Of a DNA stretch of 64,000 nt, positions 50,080 to 62,456 are shown one piece after another (the first letter of the stretch is position 1; each line of letters starts with the position of its first letter). Origin of the DNA: Ovis canadensis. Its lineage: Eukaryota > Chordata > Mammalia > Artiodactyla > Bovidae. The stretch is taken from the NCBI RefSeq assembly GCF_042477335.2, contig NC_091251.1, positions 37,108,501 through 37,172,500 of the forward strand, written 5' to 3'. A program made the translations under genes and the position numbers. The notes under the pieces were generated by a model. That model worked only from the letters and a program-made list of their open reading frames with translations. It had not been told where the DNA came from and did no database searches.

Positions 50080-51159
50080 GGAATTTCCCCCATGTTCTCC
50101 AAATTATGTCATTTATAAAATATTTCCATACATTCTTTACTCATTATTATGGATATATATTTTTTAAGTTGTTGAATAAGAAATAAATAATAGTATTTAC
50201 AAAGAATTGTAGTCTGTAACAGATAGTCAAATGCTGTAAACTGTCAGTGAACATTATTGGGTGGTATCCTAATAGCAAGCAAAATACAGCTGTCAGTCTG
50301 TTTTGGTAAATAAGTTTTATTGGAAAACACACACACACACACACAATTCCTGGATCCTTGAAACAGACAAAGGATGGGGATAGGGTGGGGATAGAATGAG
50401 AAAATAATAGACAATTTCTTGATTTACACAATAATTGATGCAAGGAATTCAGATAATTAGAGAACTTTTCCCCCAAATGAAATTTTTTGTAACAGAACTA
50501 CTAAAAATAACATCTTTGTAAGAATTCAGCTATTTTCTGCCCCTACTTTTATAAGCTTAACCAAATTCACGTCAAATCACAAATCAATGGTCCTTACTTA
50601 GTTATTGGAATCCTCCACCTATTTCCACTCTCCTGAACTCGAACCGTTCCTGCTGGCCTTTTTACCCAACACCATGGCTCAAACCAATGTTTCCTAGCCC
50701 TGTTTCTAACTCATTCATGATCAACTATGTACTAGAACTGTTCTTGTGTTAGGGACATAAGAATAATGACAATATGGGTGCATATTCAGTTGTGTATGAC
50801 TCTTTGCAACCCCATGGACTACAGCCAGTCAAGATCTTCTGTCCGTGGAATTTTCCAATATATATAAAAACAAAAATAACATATATAAAGAACTGAGTGC
50901 AGTGTCAAATGACTGATTTATTCTATCACTATTATTGGTTTATTATTATTATTATTTTCCTTATTCATCCAGTAATTTTAGCAAAGGTAACAAATGGGTG
51001 GTCTAAAAGTAATGTTTCACCTTAGAAATGTGTGTACAATTGAGACATGGAAAGCATGATTTTGAATGATGGATAAGTTCAGTCATAAGAAAAAATCAGC
51101 CCAGGGATAATATCTACCAATATTCAATTGCTGAAGGTTGTTTTTTTTTTCCTTTTAAT
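50080..51159. other. Gene-free interval with simple repeats
   Basis: (CA)n at 50325-50345, a Bov-tA remnant at about 50778-50862 and (ATT)n at about 50940-50957. No exon recognised. Confidence 0.5.
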
Positions 51160-51920
51160 TTTCTTGGTTGTGCCACATGGCATGTGTGATCTTAGTTCAC
51201 CAACCCATATCCCTTACGTTGGAAGCATGGAGTCCTAACCATTGGACACTGGGGAAGTCCCTGAAAGGTTTTTTTAATTTATTTTTTAAATTTTTATTTG
51301 TTTATTTTTGGCTGCTCTGGGTCTTCATTGGTGCATGCAGGCTTTCTCTACTTTTGTGAGCAGGGACTGCTTTTCCTTTTGATGTTTTGGCTTCTTGTTG
51401 CAGAGCACACAGACTTAGTTGCTCCATGGCATGTGGGATCTTCCCGGACCAGGGATTGAACCTGTGTCCCTTGCATTGGCAGGCAGATTCTTAACCACTA
51501 GACGACCAGGGAAGTAAAAAAATATTCTTGTTAAACACCCCAAATCCAATTCAGTTTACTCAAAAGACAAGAACAGAACATAACTATTATTATTTTTGCT
51601 GTGCCACTCAGCTTGTGGGATCCTAGCACCTGACCACAAATTGAACCAGGCCCTTGGCAGTGAAAGCACCAAGTCCTAACCACTGGACTGCCAGGGAATT
51701 CCCTTAATTAAGTTTGTTTTTTGTTTTGTTTTATTTTAATACTTTTTTATTTGGCTGCACCTGGTCTTAGTAGTAGTACTTGGGACTTCTGAGCTTTGTT
51801 GCGGCATGCAGGATCTTTAGTTGTGGTATGTGGGATCTAGTTCCCTGATCACAGATTGAGCCCAGGCCCACTGCATTGGGAGTACAGAGTCTTAGCCACT
51901 GGCAACTGGGAAAGTTCCTT
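51160..51920 (-). repeat. Cluster of antisense CHR-type SINEs
   Basis: At least four partial CHR SINEs in the same orientation, about 51165-51262, 51300-51517, 51590-51702 and 51735-51920. Each shows the complement of the head (taaccactggactgccaggg type) and the gatcttagttc or gattgaaccc segment. Boundaries are approximate. Confidence 0.7.
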
Positions 51921-54834
51921 AATCAATTAATTGTAATGGTCTCTGTCTAAAGTAAGCGAAGATGATCTTCAATATATCTACAAAAGGAAAACTGGGGAAC
52001 AAGACTCAATCTTCTGTAGTGTTTTTCCAGTGTCATTCAAGGAAGAGTCAGAAGTGTATATAAATATTCTGGGCACCAAAGAAATGTACTATTATATGAA
52101 AGGCAAGGACGATTTACCAGATTGCACCTTGGCCAGGGCCAAATAACCTTCAGACCCACACAACATACTTTATTCTGAATTCAAGTACAGAAACCAAGCT
52201 TCTATACACAATCATTTGGACCCTAACCTTTTTAATCTCAAATTCACCAGTGGCCTAGTGAGAAGTCTCCTCTATGAGGCCCAGCAGACCTCTTGAGGAC
52301 ACATTTTAGTGGTCTATCCACCAAAAGGTCCCAGGCCCCAGATTGCCTTAAACCCTACCTTGGGTCCCTTCCTACCCCTAACCTTGGCTGGTTAACATCG
52401 CTCACTACTTTCCACAGGACTTTTTTTCCTCACAGGATTTTTACCTTTCAAGGGAACAGATTTAGACATTCTGTCTGCGTGTGTATTTGGGGTACTAAGA
52501 ACACTGGTAAGCAGCTAATACTTAATGGTCACATATGTGAAATATCTACTAAATGTCTATTATTTCTCTTTAGGCCATCACAGGCCAAGTCTCCATACTC
52601 CATTTTGATCTGTTTTCAATATCCCAGTCCAGAGGTTTCCAGTTACTCAGTTTATAGGGTACTTAGGATCTCAGCAATATTTTCACAGCACATCTAGATC
52701 AAAAGAAACACCTAAGAGTTTTGCTTGGTGCCTGACAACTTAGTAACCATTTGAAAAAAAAATAATACACATAAGTTAAAAGAAAATATTTTTTTTTCTT
52801 AAATAAGCACAGATAGTTACTAGTGGACTGTGTGTGCCTGTTGGGCCCTGCTCAACTTCTAAAACCTTGGAGTCCAGCACTTTTACCCTCATTTCCTGTT
52901 CCATGCTGATTTTCACACAGTTCTTATTTTTTTTTATCAAAGGGTCCTTCTAAGTCTGGCTTTGCAAAGATATTTTATTATGAAAATAAATGTAGCACAG
53001 TCCAGTGTTTAAGTTGTGAACTTCCTTGAGCTAGCAGTTTGCATAGCACACTAGAGATATGTCTGATATTGCTGTGTTCCTCTTAAATTTTTTAAATATC
53101 CCATGGTACCCCTGTGAATTTGCCCCTTGGCACAGAGTCTGAGAACTATGGCCCCATGGCCCCGGGGCACTCCTTGCCACCTTGTTCCTAAATGTGTCCT
53201 GTAAATGAATGAACTCTAATCAAACTACTTGTGAATTCCATGGAATAAATTCCATCTCCACTCCTTACCTACCAGCTGTGTGATCCAGAACAAGTGAAAT
53301 AAATCTTGTTATGCCTCAGTTTTCTCTGTTAAATGGTGATAATAATGGTATTTACTCTTATTGCAAGGATTAAATAAAGTGCCAGTTAAATGTTCAGATG
53401 GGTGCCTGGAATTACAGTAAGCACATGGAAAATATTGGCTATTATTTTTTATTTCTCTAGACTATCTAAACATGAATTGGATCAGAACAAAAACTAGAGG
53501 TATGCCCAGCCCATTTGCAGCAACTCTAACCCTGAATTGTTTAAAACAGGAGCCACTAGCCAAATGTGACTATTTAAATTTAATAAAACCGAAAGGCAAA
53601 ATTAAACAGTAAAAATTAGTTCTTAGTTATACTAAGCACATCCCAACTGCTCAAAAGCCACAAGTGGCTAGTGTCTACCACACTGCATAGCATAGAAATA
53701 TTTCAATCACTACAGAAAGTTCTATTGCATAACATTTTTCTTATCTTTTCTAGTTACTGCTTACCCTGTATCCACATTTTTAAAAGCTAGAACTATGTTT
53801 TATTCTGTATTTGTAAGGTTCCTGTAGTCAGGAACCGCACGATCATCAACTTTAGGGTGATTTGGCTCATTACTGCCTTATTACCCCTTTTCTATCTTCT
53901 TCTCATGCCTCCTTCTATTTCTGAGGGACTCCCATGGCCGGGCACACATGCAGTGACACATCCATCTTCTATGCTCAATATCAAGGAAACTGGAGAATGG
54001 AAGTGCCTGGCTCTAAATCACCAAATATTGGCTTATGGAGCGGAAAGATGTCTCGAGTTAGTGACTCCCAGCGGCAACATTTATAGAAGCAGGCTCAACA
54101 TCTTAGGATGTTTTAGGCAGGAAACATGTTTATTCCTGCCTCTTGCCTGAAATTACTCAGTCTCTCTGTATCACAAGATAGATGTTTCCCTGTTTAAATA
54201 CCTATCCTACTATCACAACAATCTTTTACCTTCCATTTTCTACAATTCCTGAAATTAAAATATTAGTTTAGTTTTTATCCTGGTAGCAAAAGGATCACTT
54301 TCATTCCTGTGTGAGATCTCTATCTGTGCCTCAGTCAGTAGGCACAGTAGGAGTAAAGTGACCTAACACCCTCATTCCCAGATAGGGAAGCTGACTACAC
54401 CCTAAAAGAAGGGACAAAGATCTGGGGCATGGAAAGGACCTGGAACAGAAGGGAACAAATGTTCAGAGTGATAAAGAGAAATAATCTCTTAAAATTAGAA
54501 CGCACCCTACCCTACTCCATCCAACTCTGACACTAACCCTTATCTTAACTCACTCTGCATATTATCAAAAACATTCTTTGCCCTGGAAGTGGAGTAAGGG
54601 TCTGTGTTGGTTTCACATGGGCGATAAACTACCACTTCAGTAAGGGGTAAAGAAGAAATAGGGCACATGGAAAAGAGAAGTCAATTGGGACGCCAGGTAG
54701 CAGAAGCCAGGTGGATATCTCCAGCCTCATTCTTGGTCATCTACCCAATGTGACAGTAGTTGCCACTTGGTTGGAAGCCTGAAGAAAAAAATGCTTCCAA
54801 ATCTTTGCAGTTCCTTTCTTTATATCCTCCCACT
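51921..54834. other. Gene-free interval
   Basis: Open frames at 52293-52697 and 53857-54150 have no recognised domain, splice context or codon character. At 53550-53735 an old interspersed repeat is suspected: ccactagccaaatgtgac and agccacaagtggctagtg are near-complements and resemble the ends of an ancient mammalian transposon family I cannot name. Confidence 0.45.
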
Positions 54835-55355
54835 ATGGAGTCTCATGGACTATTTCAAAATTCATATGTTGAAGCCCCAACCCCAACTGACCATATTTGG
54901 AGACAGGGCCTTTAAAGAGAAAATAAGTTAAATGAGATCATAAGGGGCCCTAACTCCTTTAAAGAAGAGGAAAAGACAGCAGGAATATCTGTGTACAGAG
55001 AGAAGTCCATGTGAGGACACAGTGGAGAACGCAGCTATCTGCAAACCAAGAACAGAGGCCTGTGCTGACACATTGATCCTGGGCTTCAAGGCTCCAGAAC
55101 TGTGAAGAATAAGTTTCTATTGTGATAGCTCAGTTGGTAAAGAATCCACCTGTAATGCAGGAGACCCCAGTTCGATTCCTGGGTCAGGAAGATCCCCTGG
55201 AGAAGGGAAAGGCTACCCACTCCAATATTATGGCCTGGAGAATTTCATGGACTTGCAAAGAGTCGGACACAACTGAGTGACTTTCACTTTCATTGTTTAA
55301 GACACCCAGTCTGTGATATTTTATTATGACAGTCCCAGCAAACTAATATACTTTC
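54835..55355 (+). mobile_element. Old MaLR-type LTR, split by a Bov-tA SINE
   Basis: The order aattcatatgttgaagcccc, catatttggagacagggcct, catgtgaggacacagt, ccagaactgtg..aataa and then gacacccagtctgtgatatt follows the MST/MLT1 LTR layout. A sense Bov-tA (about 55125-55295) interrupts it just before the last block. Confidence 0.65.
55125..55295 (+). mobile_element. Bov-tA SINE inside the MaLR LTR
   Basis: Sense Bov-tA: gatagctcagttggtaaaga, then aggagaccccagttcgattc and the aaagagtcggacacaactga end. Confidence 0.88.
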
Positions 55356-56660
55356 AAGGCCTGATTTTTCTCAATCTAAGTGAGACACTCCCATCCAATA
55401 AGTAAGATACCCAGTACTGGGGGTAATACTGAAACTATTTACTTGTATAGTACAGGAACCAACCAATCAGAACCAATGCCAGCCATAAAGAACTGATGCC
55501 AGCCACACCGGAGTGTCTTAGCTGAATATCCACCCTGCTTGGAACTACAGCTGACAATATTGCTCAGTATAGAAAATTACCTTCAAGATACAGCTTAAGG
55601 TAATTAAATCATTTAACTGTCATTTGTCTGACATGACTGAGTGACTTCACTTTTTAAAACAATTTCTATGGGCTAGGCATTGAGCATAAAAAGGGATCCA
55701 TCCCAGATACCATGCACTTTGCCACCCCTGAATTTTTGCCCTTTTCCATCTGCCTAGTAGATGATGTGAGTGCAAAAGCATTAAACCATAGTCAGAAGAC
55801 CTGGATTTAAAAAAAAAATTGTTTTACTACTTCATGCAGTGAGAAAAAGCACAAACCATGAAGAACTAAGGTGTTGTCAGTGAGAGGGTGCTAGAAAGGA
55901 CTTGTTATACAATTAGGCTTTTGTTAAGAAATTTTGAAAGGATTTAAAGAAATGGGATTTTGCTCTGGATTGGGTGCTGTCAGGAATTAGGGCAATTCTA
56001 TAATTGGGTATCTAATCCATTTTATCTAGAAGCAGAGAAGACTACACAGAGGCTAAAGCTCTAATAAGTAAAGAAGTAGCAGTCATTCATAGTCGCTGGA
56101 GGAGGGGCTACTGGGGATTTTTCGGCTTGGAGAATGTTCATGTTTTGACTGTATTCAGACCTGATTGCAGAGTGGTCTCATTTTTAAGGAGAGCTGGACT
56201 TTTAATCTCATTTCAATCTTTGCGTTAGCTTAAATGACTAGCTTACAGAGCCTCAGTTTTCAGACTGCAAAATAAAAAACAACCTTGCCTTCCCTGCTCA
56301 ACTTACAGTGGGTTTTGAAATCAAATGAATATGGATATAAAACTGCTTTATTAGCTACGAACAAATATCACTACTTTTTGCATCACTCTGCCTACTGACC
56401 CACTCAAGGCAGAGCTCAAATCCAAGTTATCCACGCGCAATAATATAATAATCCTTTATGTTTTTAAAAGATTTCTTTGGCTGCTCTGGATAGAAGTGAT
56501 TTCCTCTTTCCTTGAATTTATAGACTGTTTAATTCATATCCTATGAAGCATGTGTTGCACCATGAATTTCTAGATATTTAGAAATTCTAGATATCTAGAA
56601 CTGACATTTTTCCCATGTAATAAAACATTACCTGTGTTGATATTTTATTTTATTCTCTCT
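55356..56660. other. Gene-free interval
   Basis: No exon recognised. A tight palindrome cluster lies at 56564-56600. A tiny Bov-tA end lies near 55628-55655. Confidence 0.45.
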
Positions 56661-56785
56661 CTTCTCTTGGTTGCATCACGTGGCTTGTGTGATCTTAGTT
56701 CCCCAACAAGGGACTGAACCCAGGCCCTTGGCACTGAAAGCACGGACTCCTAACCATTAGACTACTAGGAGATTCCCTAGGGTTG
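56661..56785 (-). mobile_element. CHR-type SINE, antisense
   Basis: tggttgcatcacgtggcttg, then ggactgaacccaggcccttg and cctaaccattagactactag form the complement of a CHR SINE. Confidence 0.75.
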
Positions 56786-56924
56786 ATATTTTATACTGTG
56801 AATTTTCACATTGCTATTCCTCCCTACCCAGAGTTTAAGTTTCTTAAGGAGTGTCTTTCACAGAGTAGATACATAACAAATGTGTATAGATGTATTGCTT
56901 GCTGAAATTCTACCATTTACAGTA

Positions 56925-57375
56925 GGTTGAAAAACATGGCCATAACATTTTGCAGCTCCTCCCATCAAGAACTGAAGTCCTACAGGAAAAAAAAAAAAAA
57001 AAAGAAGAATTATAAGTCCTTTTCCCCACACCTTGAATCTGGGCAGGCCTGATGACGTGCTATGACCCTGAATGAGGTAGGAATGAAGTTATACCAGTGC
57101 TGCAGCCTAGGCCTAAAAATGTCTTGCAGCTTCTCCTCTCGCCCTCTTGGACCATCACCCTAAGTTCCACCTGCTATAAAGAAGCTAGCTGAACCAGTAT
57201 ACACAATTGCCAGACATGTGAAGAGTCCATCTTGGACCATTCAGTTATTTTCATGAATGAGCCCAGGTGAGACCACTGAAAGAACGGTTCAGACAACCTG
57301 CAGAATCATGAAGAAAAAAATGTATTATTTGGTTGAGTGCTACTTATTATGCAGCAAGAGATAATGGAAGACCAG
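56925..57375 (+). mobile_element. Old MLT1-type LTR remnant
   Basis: Order of diagnostic blocks: aacatggccataacattttg, gcagcctaggcctaaaaatg, ctcgccctcttgg, cagaatcatgaag, and tatgcagcaagagataatgg at the right end. Heavily diverged, with an internal A-run. Confidence 0.55.
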
Positions 57376-58717
57376 AAGAGGGATTCCTCTCCTTCACACT
57401 CATAGGAATTTTTCCTGCTTCTTTTAGGGCCCTTCTCAAAAATTACCTTGCTTTCTGGATATGTCTCTTCTGACCACCGCCAGGTTGTAATATCACTCAG
57501 GGTGAGACAATTGACTCATCTTAGATTTCTTCTAAAGTACTATGCCTAGAACTATATGTAGTCAGTGATGAGTCCATTTGCCAAGTACATAATGGTTCCT
57601 TCCAAGGAAGTCTTGGAAATCAGGTCCCAAAGGAATTTATTAGAAGGCACTTCCAAATGAGAGCACTTAGAGAGTCATTGTACTTCCCTTGACCCTCTCT
57701 CACACCTACACGGGTAGAGGATAGGCTAGCATTAAAAGAGCTCTGTAACAGGAAACATACAAGGATTATTGCATCATATCTCTCCTTCAGTGACTCACAT
57801 ATTAGTCAGAAAGACTATTCTTCCTACTGGTTAATACTTACCTCTTCATTTACTTCTCTAGCACATATTTCTATATTTAACCTATGATGAAAACATCACC
57901 AAGAGGCCAAACTACTGAAAAAAAAAAAAAAAGCCATTCTACTCAACCATCCTCTAGGATCCTTGGTATTGTATCCAATTCTCCAACTCTCCCACATTTT
58001 TATAAACCTAGATGAAACAAACATCAAACATGGCTTTGGTGAGGGTGAGAAGAATCACAAAAGAACAGGTTGTGGAATGATGTGTAACCAAGGTGCAAGT
58101 AATGAACCCTACTACACTCTAGAGCAAACACTTGAGCATCTGTACGCCCAGAAACAACAGAAAGAACAGCAGACTGGCCTGTTACCCTGTGGAGCTACAA
58201 CCCCCTCTCCATTTTGTATTCAGAGGTTCTTTAGTTCTGAATTTTCTGTGGGACCTACCTGGCCTGGGAAAGCTGTGTCTAAAAATCAGAATTCAGGTGA
58301 AGTCTCCAGCTCCTTTAGCAGCTACAAGTGCTAGAAAAGCAGCAGTTCTTTTTATTATTAAGTATTTGGGGCAGGCTGCACTTTCCTATGTTAGGCTCAA
58401 CAGAGAGGCTTCTAGCTAAACCAGTCATGGTCCTCAGAGTTGTGTTTTTCAATTTCTTGTTGCTTCATCCATTTAAGACAGTCACACTTTGGGTTATGAA
58501 ATGGCGGAAATTGAAGTCTGGTTCAGACTCTTGTAAAAATCATATAAGATTGGAGAAGAAAGCTGGTCCGCAAAGGTTGGGTTTAGAAGTTACTGAGAGA
58601 CCCTTAGGATTCTGCTTTCGTTTCTTGGAAAGGGTAAGGTAAAACCCTCACCTGAGGGTTTCTTCAGGGAAAGGCAGCCATTCAGAATTATTCTGTTAAG
58701 GAGCCCCTACGGTTAAT
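57376..58717. other. Gene-free interval
   Basis: Overlapping plus-strand open frames at 57963-58642 in three frames show no domain. No repeat recognised with confidence. Confidence 0.4.
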
Positions 58718-60619
58718 CCGTTCAGTTCAGTCGCTCAGTCGTGTCCGACTCTTTGCCACCACATGAACTGCAGCATGCCAGGCCTGCCTGTCCATCACCA
58801 GCTTCCGGGGTTCACTCAAACTCATGTCCATCGAGTCAGTGATGCCATCCAGACAGCTCATCCTCCGTCGTCCCCTTCTCCTCCTGCCCCCAATCCCTCC
58901 CAGCATCAGAGTCTTTTCCAGTGAGTCAACTCTTCGCCTGTGGTGGCCAAAGTACTGGAGCTGCAGCTTCAGCATCATTCCTTCCAAAGAAATCCCAGGT
59001 TGATCTCCTTCAGAATGGACTGGTTGGATCTCCTTGCAGTGCAAGGGACTCTCAAGAGTCTTCTCCAGCACCAGCAGTTCAAAAGCATCAGTTCCTCTGC
59101 ACTCAGCTTTCTTCACAGTCCAACTCTCACATCCATACATGACCACAGGAAAAACTATAGCTTTGACTAGACAGACCTTTGTTGGCAAAGTAATGTCTCT
59201 GTTTTTCAATATGCTATCTAGGTTGGTCATAACTTTTCTTCCAAGGAGTAAGCGTCTTTTAAGTTCATGGCTACAGTCACCATCTGCAGTGATTTTGGAG
59301 CCCCAAAAAATAAAGTCTGACACTGTTTCCCCATCTATTTCCTGTGAAGTGATGGGACCAGATGCCATGATCTTCATTGAGCTTTAAGCCAACTTTTCAC
59401 TCTCCACTTTCACTTTCACCAAGAGGCTCCTTAGTTCCTCTTCACTTTCTGCCATAAGGGTGGTGTCATCTGCATATCTGAGGTTTTTGATATTTCTCCC
59501 AGCAATCTTGATACCAGCTTGTGCTTCCTCCAGCCCAGCGTTTCTCATGATGTACTCTGCATATAAGTTAAATAAGCAGGGTGACAATATACAGCCTTGA
59601 CATACTCCTGTTCTATTTGGAACCAGTCTGTTGTTCCATGTCCAGTTCTAACCGTTACTTCCTGACCTGCATACAGATTTCTCAAGAGGCAGGTCAGGTG
59701 GTCTGGTATTCCCACCTCTTTCAGAATTTTCCAGTTTGTTGTGATCCACACAGTCAATGGCTTTGGCATACTCAATAAAGCAGAAATAGATGTTTTTCTG
59801 GAACTCTCTTGCTTTTTCCATGATCCAGTGGATGTTGGCAATTTGATCTCTGATTCCTCTGCCTTTTCTAAAACCAGCTTGAACATCTGGAAGTTCATGG
59901 TTCACATCTTGCTGAAGCCTGGCTTGGAGAATTTTGAGCATTACTTTATTAGCATGTGAGATGAGTGCAATTGTGCGGTAGTTTGAGCATTCTTTGGTAT
60001 TGCCTTTCTTTAGAATTGGAATGAAAACTGACCTTTTCCAGTCCTGTGGCCACTGCTGAGTTTTCCAAATTTGCTGGCATATTGAGTGCAGCACTTTCAC
60101 AGCATCATCTTTCAGGATTTGAAACAGCTCAACTGGAATTCCATCACCTCCATTAGCTTTGTTTGTAATGATGCTTTCTAAGGCCCACTTGACTTCACAT
60201 TCCAGGATGTCTGGCTCTAGGTGAGTGATTATACCATCGTGATTATCTTGGTCGTGGAGCTCTTTTTTGTACAGTTCTTCTGTGTATTCTTGCCACCTCT
60301 TCTTAATATCTTCTGCTTCAGTTAGGTCCATACCATTTCTGTCCTTTACTGAGCCCATCTTTGCATGAAATGTTCCCTTGGTATCTCTAATTTTCTTGAA
60401 GAGATCTCTAGTCTTTCCCATTCTGTTCTTTTCCTCTATTTCTTTGCATTGATCGCTGAGGAAGGCTTTCTTATCTCTCCTTGCTATTCTTTGGAACTCT
60501 GCATTCAGATGCTTATATCTTTCCTTTTCTCCTTTGCTTTTCACTTCTCTTCTTTTCATAGCCATTTTGCTTTTTTTGCATTTCTTTTCCATGGCGATGG
60601 TCTTGATCCCTGTCTCCTG
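58718..60619 (-). mobile_element. BovB LINE, antisense, 5'-truncated, with TSD
   Basis: 1.9 kb of BovB on the minus strand: linker, fingers/palm (FRKGRGIRDQI; FIEYAKAIDCVDH) and YADD box (about 59472-59483), then the C-terminal region and 3' end. A perfect 10-bp TSD tacggttaat flanks it (58708-58717 and 60620-60629). The longest surviving frame is about 385 codons (59648-60805, running on into flank), with frameshifts downstream. Confidence 0.93.
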
Positions 60620-60629
60620 TACGGTTAAT

Positions 60630-61630
60630 AGACCTGCTAAAATGTTCCTATTCAGAGCAGTCAGATATTTCCCAAGATTACAAGCTGGAACCAACTTCCT
60701 TTGATTTCTGGGTACTCCCTTCTTATGACAATGAGGTCTTTCCATTCCTGCACTTGCATAACTAAAGGAAATTACTTCAGTTACATTGTGAAACAAAGAT
60801 CTCATTAAGGTGACTCACTTTTATTCTATCATCCATCATCAATCCCAGAGTAACAGTCTACTCACCCTGCATTCATATGACTAAAGAAATCCTTCTAAAT
60901 CATTGCATAACTTTGTCCACCTGTACCTGCTCTACCCAGAACAGGTAGAACCTTGAATCCTCAACAAAGCTGAAACAAAAAGTTCCTTTAAGCCACAGGA
61001 GGGAACTCTACACATTTCATTTCTGTCTGGACCCAGACAGAAATGGATCCCCTTGATAGATTTGAAAAGTAGTCTTATTTGCTATGCAAGTAGAGGATGG
61101 ATGACTATGGATGAAAAGAAGAATGGCTAGGTGGATTGGCTGTATGTTTAAACACAGGAGCTGCTTAAGAGCTTTTCCTATGCTTGTTAGAATAAACTCT
61201 GTTAGCAGGCTCGTGGCTGGTGGTGAGGTTGAGACAAGTCTAAAGGCTGTCTCTATGCCAAACACGAACAAAAATATCCTCGGACTTGATTGGTTAACTC
61301 AGTCAAAACACTCTTATCACGCATATCTGTTTACAACTGGGGGCCAGAAAACCAAGTAAAACGATGAGACACCCCTGTAGTAACAGAAACAGATTCATGT
61401 AAAGAAAATTTCATAATTTAACCGGAGATGCTAGGAGGGTGGATTCTGCAAGGCAGCTTTCTGGAGAAGCCGGTCTTGAGTCCTGTTCCAGAGGTGACTT
61501 CAGCGAGGAAGACTAGGGTAAACATCTTAATATTTTAATCCATTTCTTCCTGGCATATCTTCACTGTGCCTTTTCAAGGGTATTCCTTTGAGTGGAGTGG
61601 CTAACTGATGCCTATCTTTTCTACTCTCCG
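60630..61630. other. Gene-free interval upstream of PIP4P1
   Basis: No exon or known repeat. It contains a 13-bp perfect inverted repeat with a 2-nt spacer at 61018-61045. Confidence 0.5.
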
Positions 61631-61689
61631 TGCTCAGAACAGCCCTAACTTCCTCACGCGTTTACTGCCTCTCTTTGAGCCACGCCCCC

Positions 61690-62314
61690 AGGTTCTGGGG
61701 CTAAGTTCCGGCCAATAAAGTTGCGCCCCAACGATCGCCGGCCCAGGGAAGGGAAGCCTCCAGCCAATGAGAGGCCAACTATAACCGCAAAGAGTAGAAA
61801 AGTCTTTTAGTGGTGTCTTCAGGCCAATGAAGAGCAATGATTATGCGCCGGCTCTGGGCTACCGACAGATCACGGGCGGCTTCCTGAAACACGTGACCAG
61901 TGAGCTGAAGCAGCCCTGCCCCACCTCCTGGTCTGGAGGTAGCGCGATGGGCCACGCTTCCAATGGTTAGAAGAACTTCTCGTCACGTGCAGTTTTTGCA
62001 GGCCCAGCGGCGTCCTGAAAGTCATGTGACAGTTGACGTTGGCGCCAAGCTTCCCAATGGAAAACAAGAGCTGCCTTCACAGGACCAGAAATTGCTATGT
62101 CTCCGCGAATAACAGCACGGCGGGGCGGGGATAGCCTATCACGTGCTGCGGGGCGGAACGGGGCGGGGCAGGCCACTGGTTGCGGGGCGAGCTGGGCGCG
62201 CGGCGCGCAGGCGCCCTGGGGACCCGGTAGCGGCGGCGGCGGTGGTGTCTGCGGTGACGGCAGAGGCGAAAAGAGCCGTATCTTTGGCCGAAGCGGGAGG
62301 CGGCGGTGGCGGCC
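61690..62314 (+). promoter_or_regulatory. PIP4P1 promoter, CpG island with E-boxes and CCAAT boxes
   Basis: TATA-less, GC-rich. CCAAT boxes at 61712-61716, 61764-61768, 61824-61828, 61960-61964 and 62054-62058. E-boxes at 61890-61895 (CACGTGAC), 61982-61989 (GTCACGTG), 62021-62030 (GTCATGTGAC) and 62140-62145 (CACGTG). GC boxes at about 62121-62130 and 62150-62170. The E-boxes fit the CLEAR consensus used by TFEB/TFE3 on lysosomal genes, and TMEM55B is a known TFEB target. Confidence 0.75.
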
Positions 62315-62456
62315 ATGGCGGCAGATGGAGAGAGATCCCCCCTGCTCTCCGAGCCCATCGACGGTGGCGCCGGTGGAAACGGATTAATGGGGCCGGGCGG
62401 GAGTGGGGCTGGGCCCGGGGGAGGCCTGACCCCCTCCGCACCACCGTACGGAGCCG
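62315..62456 (+). CDS. PIP4P1: PIP4P1 exon 1 (short form; long form ends 62477)
   Basis: Encodes the acidic/proline N-terminal segment to the split Ala codon after TPSAPPYGA. Donor GTAAAC at 62457, or the stronger GTAAGC at 62478. Both leave one base of a Gly/Ala codon, so both are in frame. Confidence 0.93.

Noticed and set aside
52293-54150. Open frames at 52293-52697 and 53857-54150
   Set aside because: No recognisable protein family, and they sit in DNA with old repeats. Frames of this length are expected by chance.
59648-60805. 385-codon minus-strand open frame as a gene
   Set aside because: It is the BovB linker and reverse transcriptase, with an N-terminal part that is chance read-through into the flanking unique DNA.
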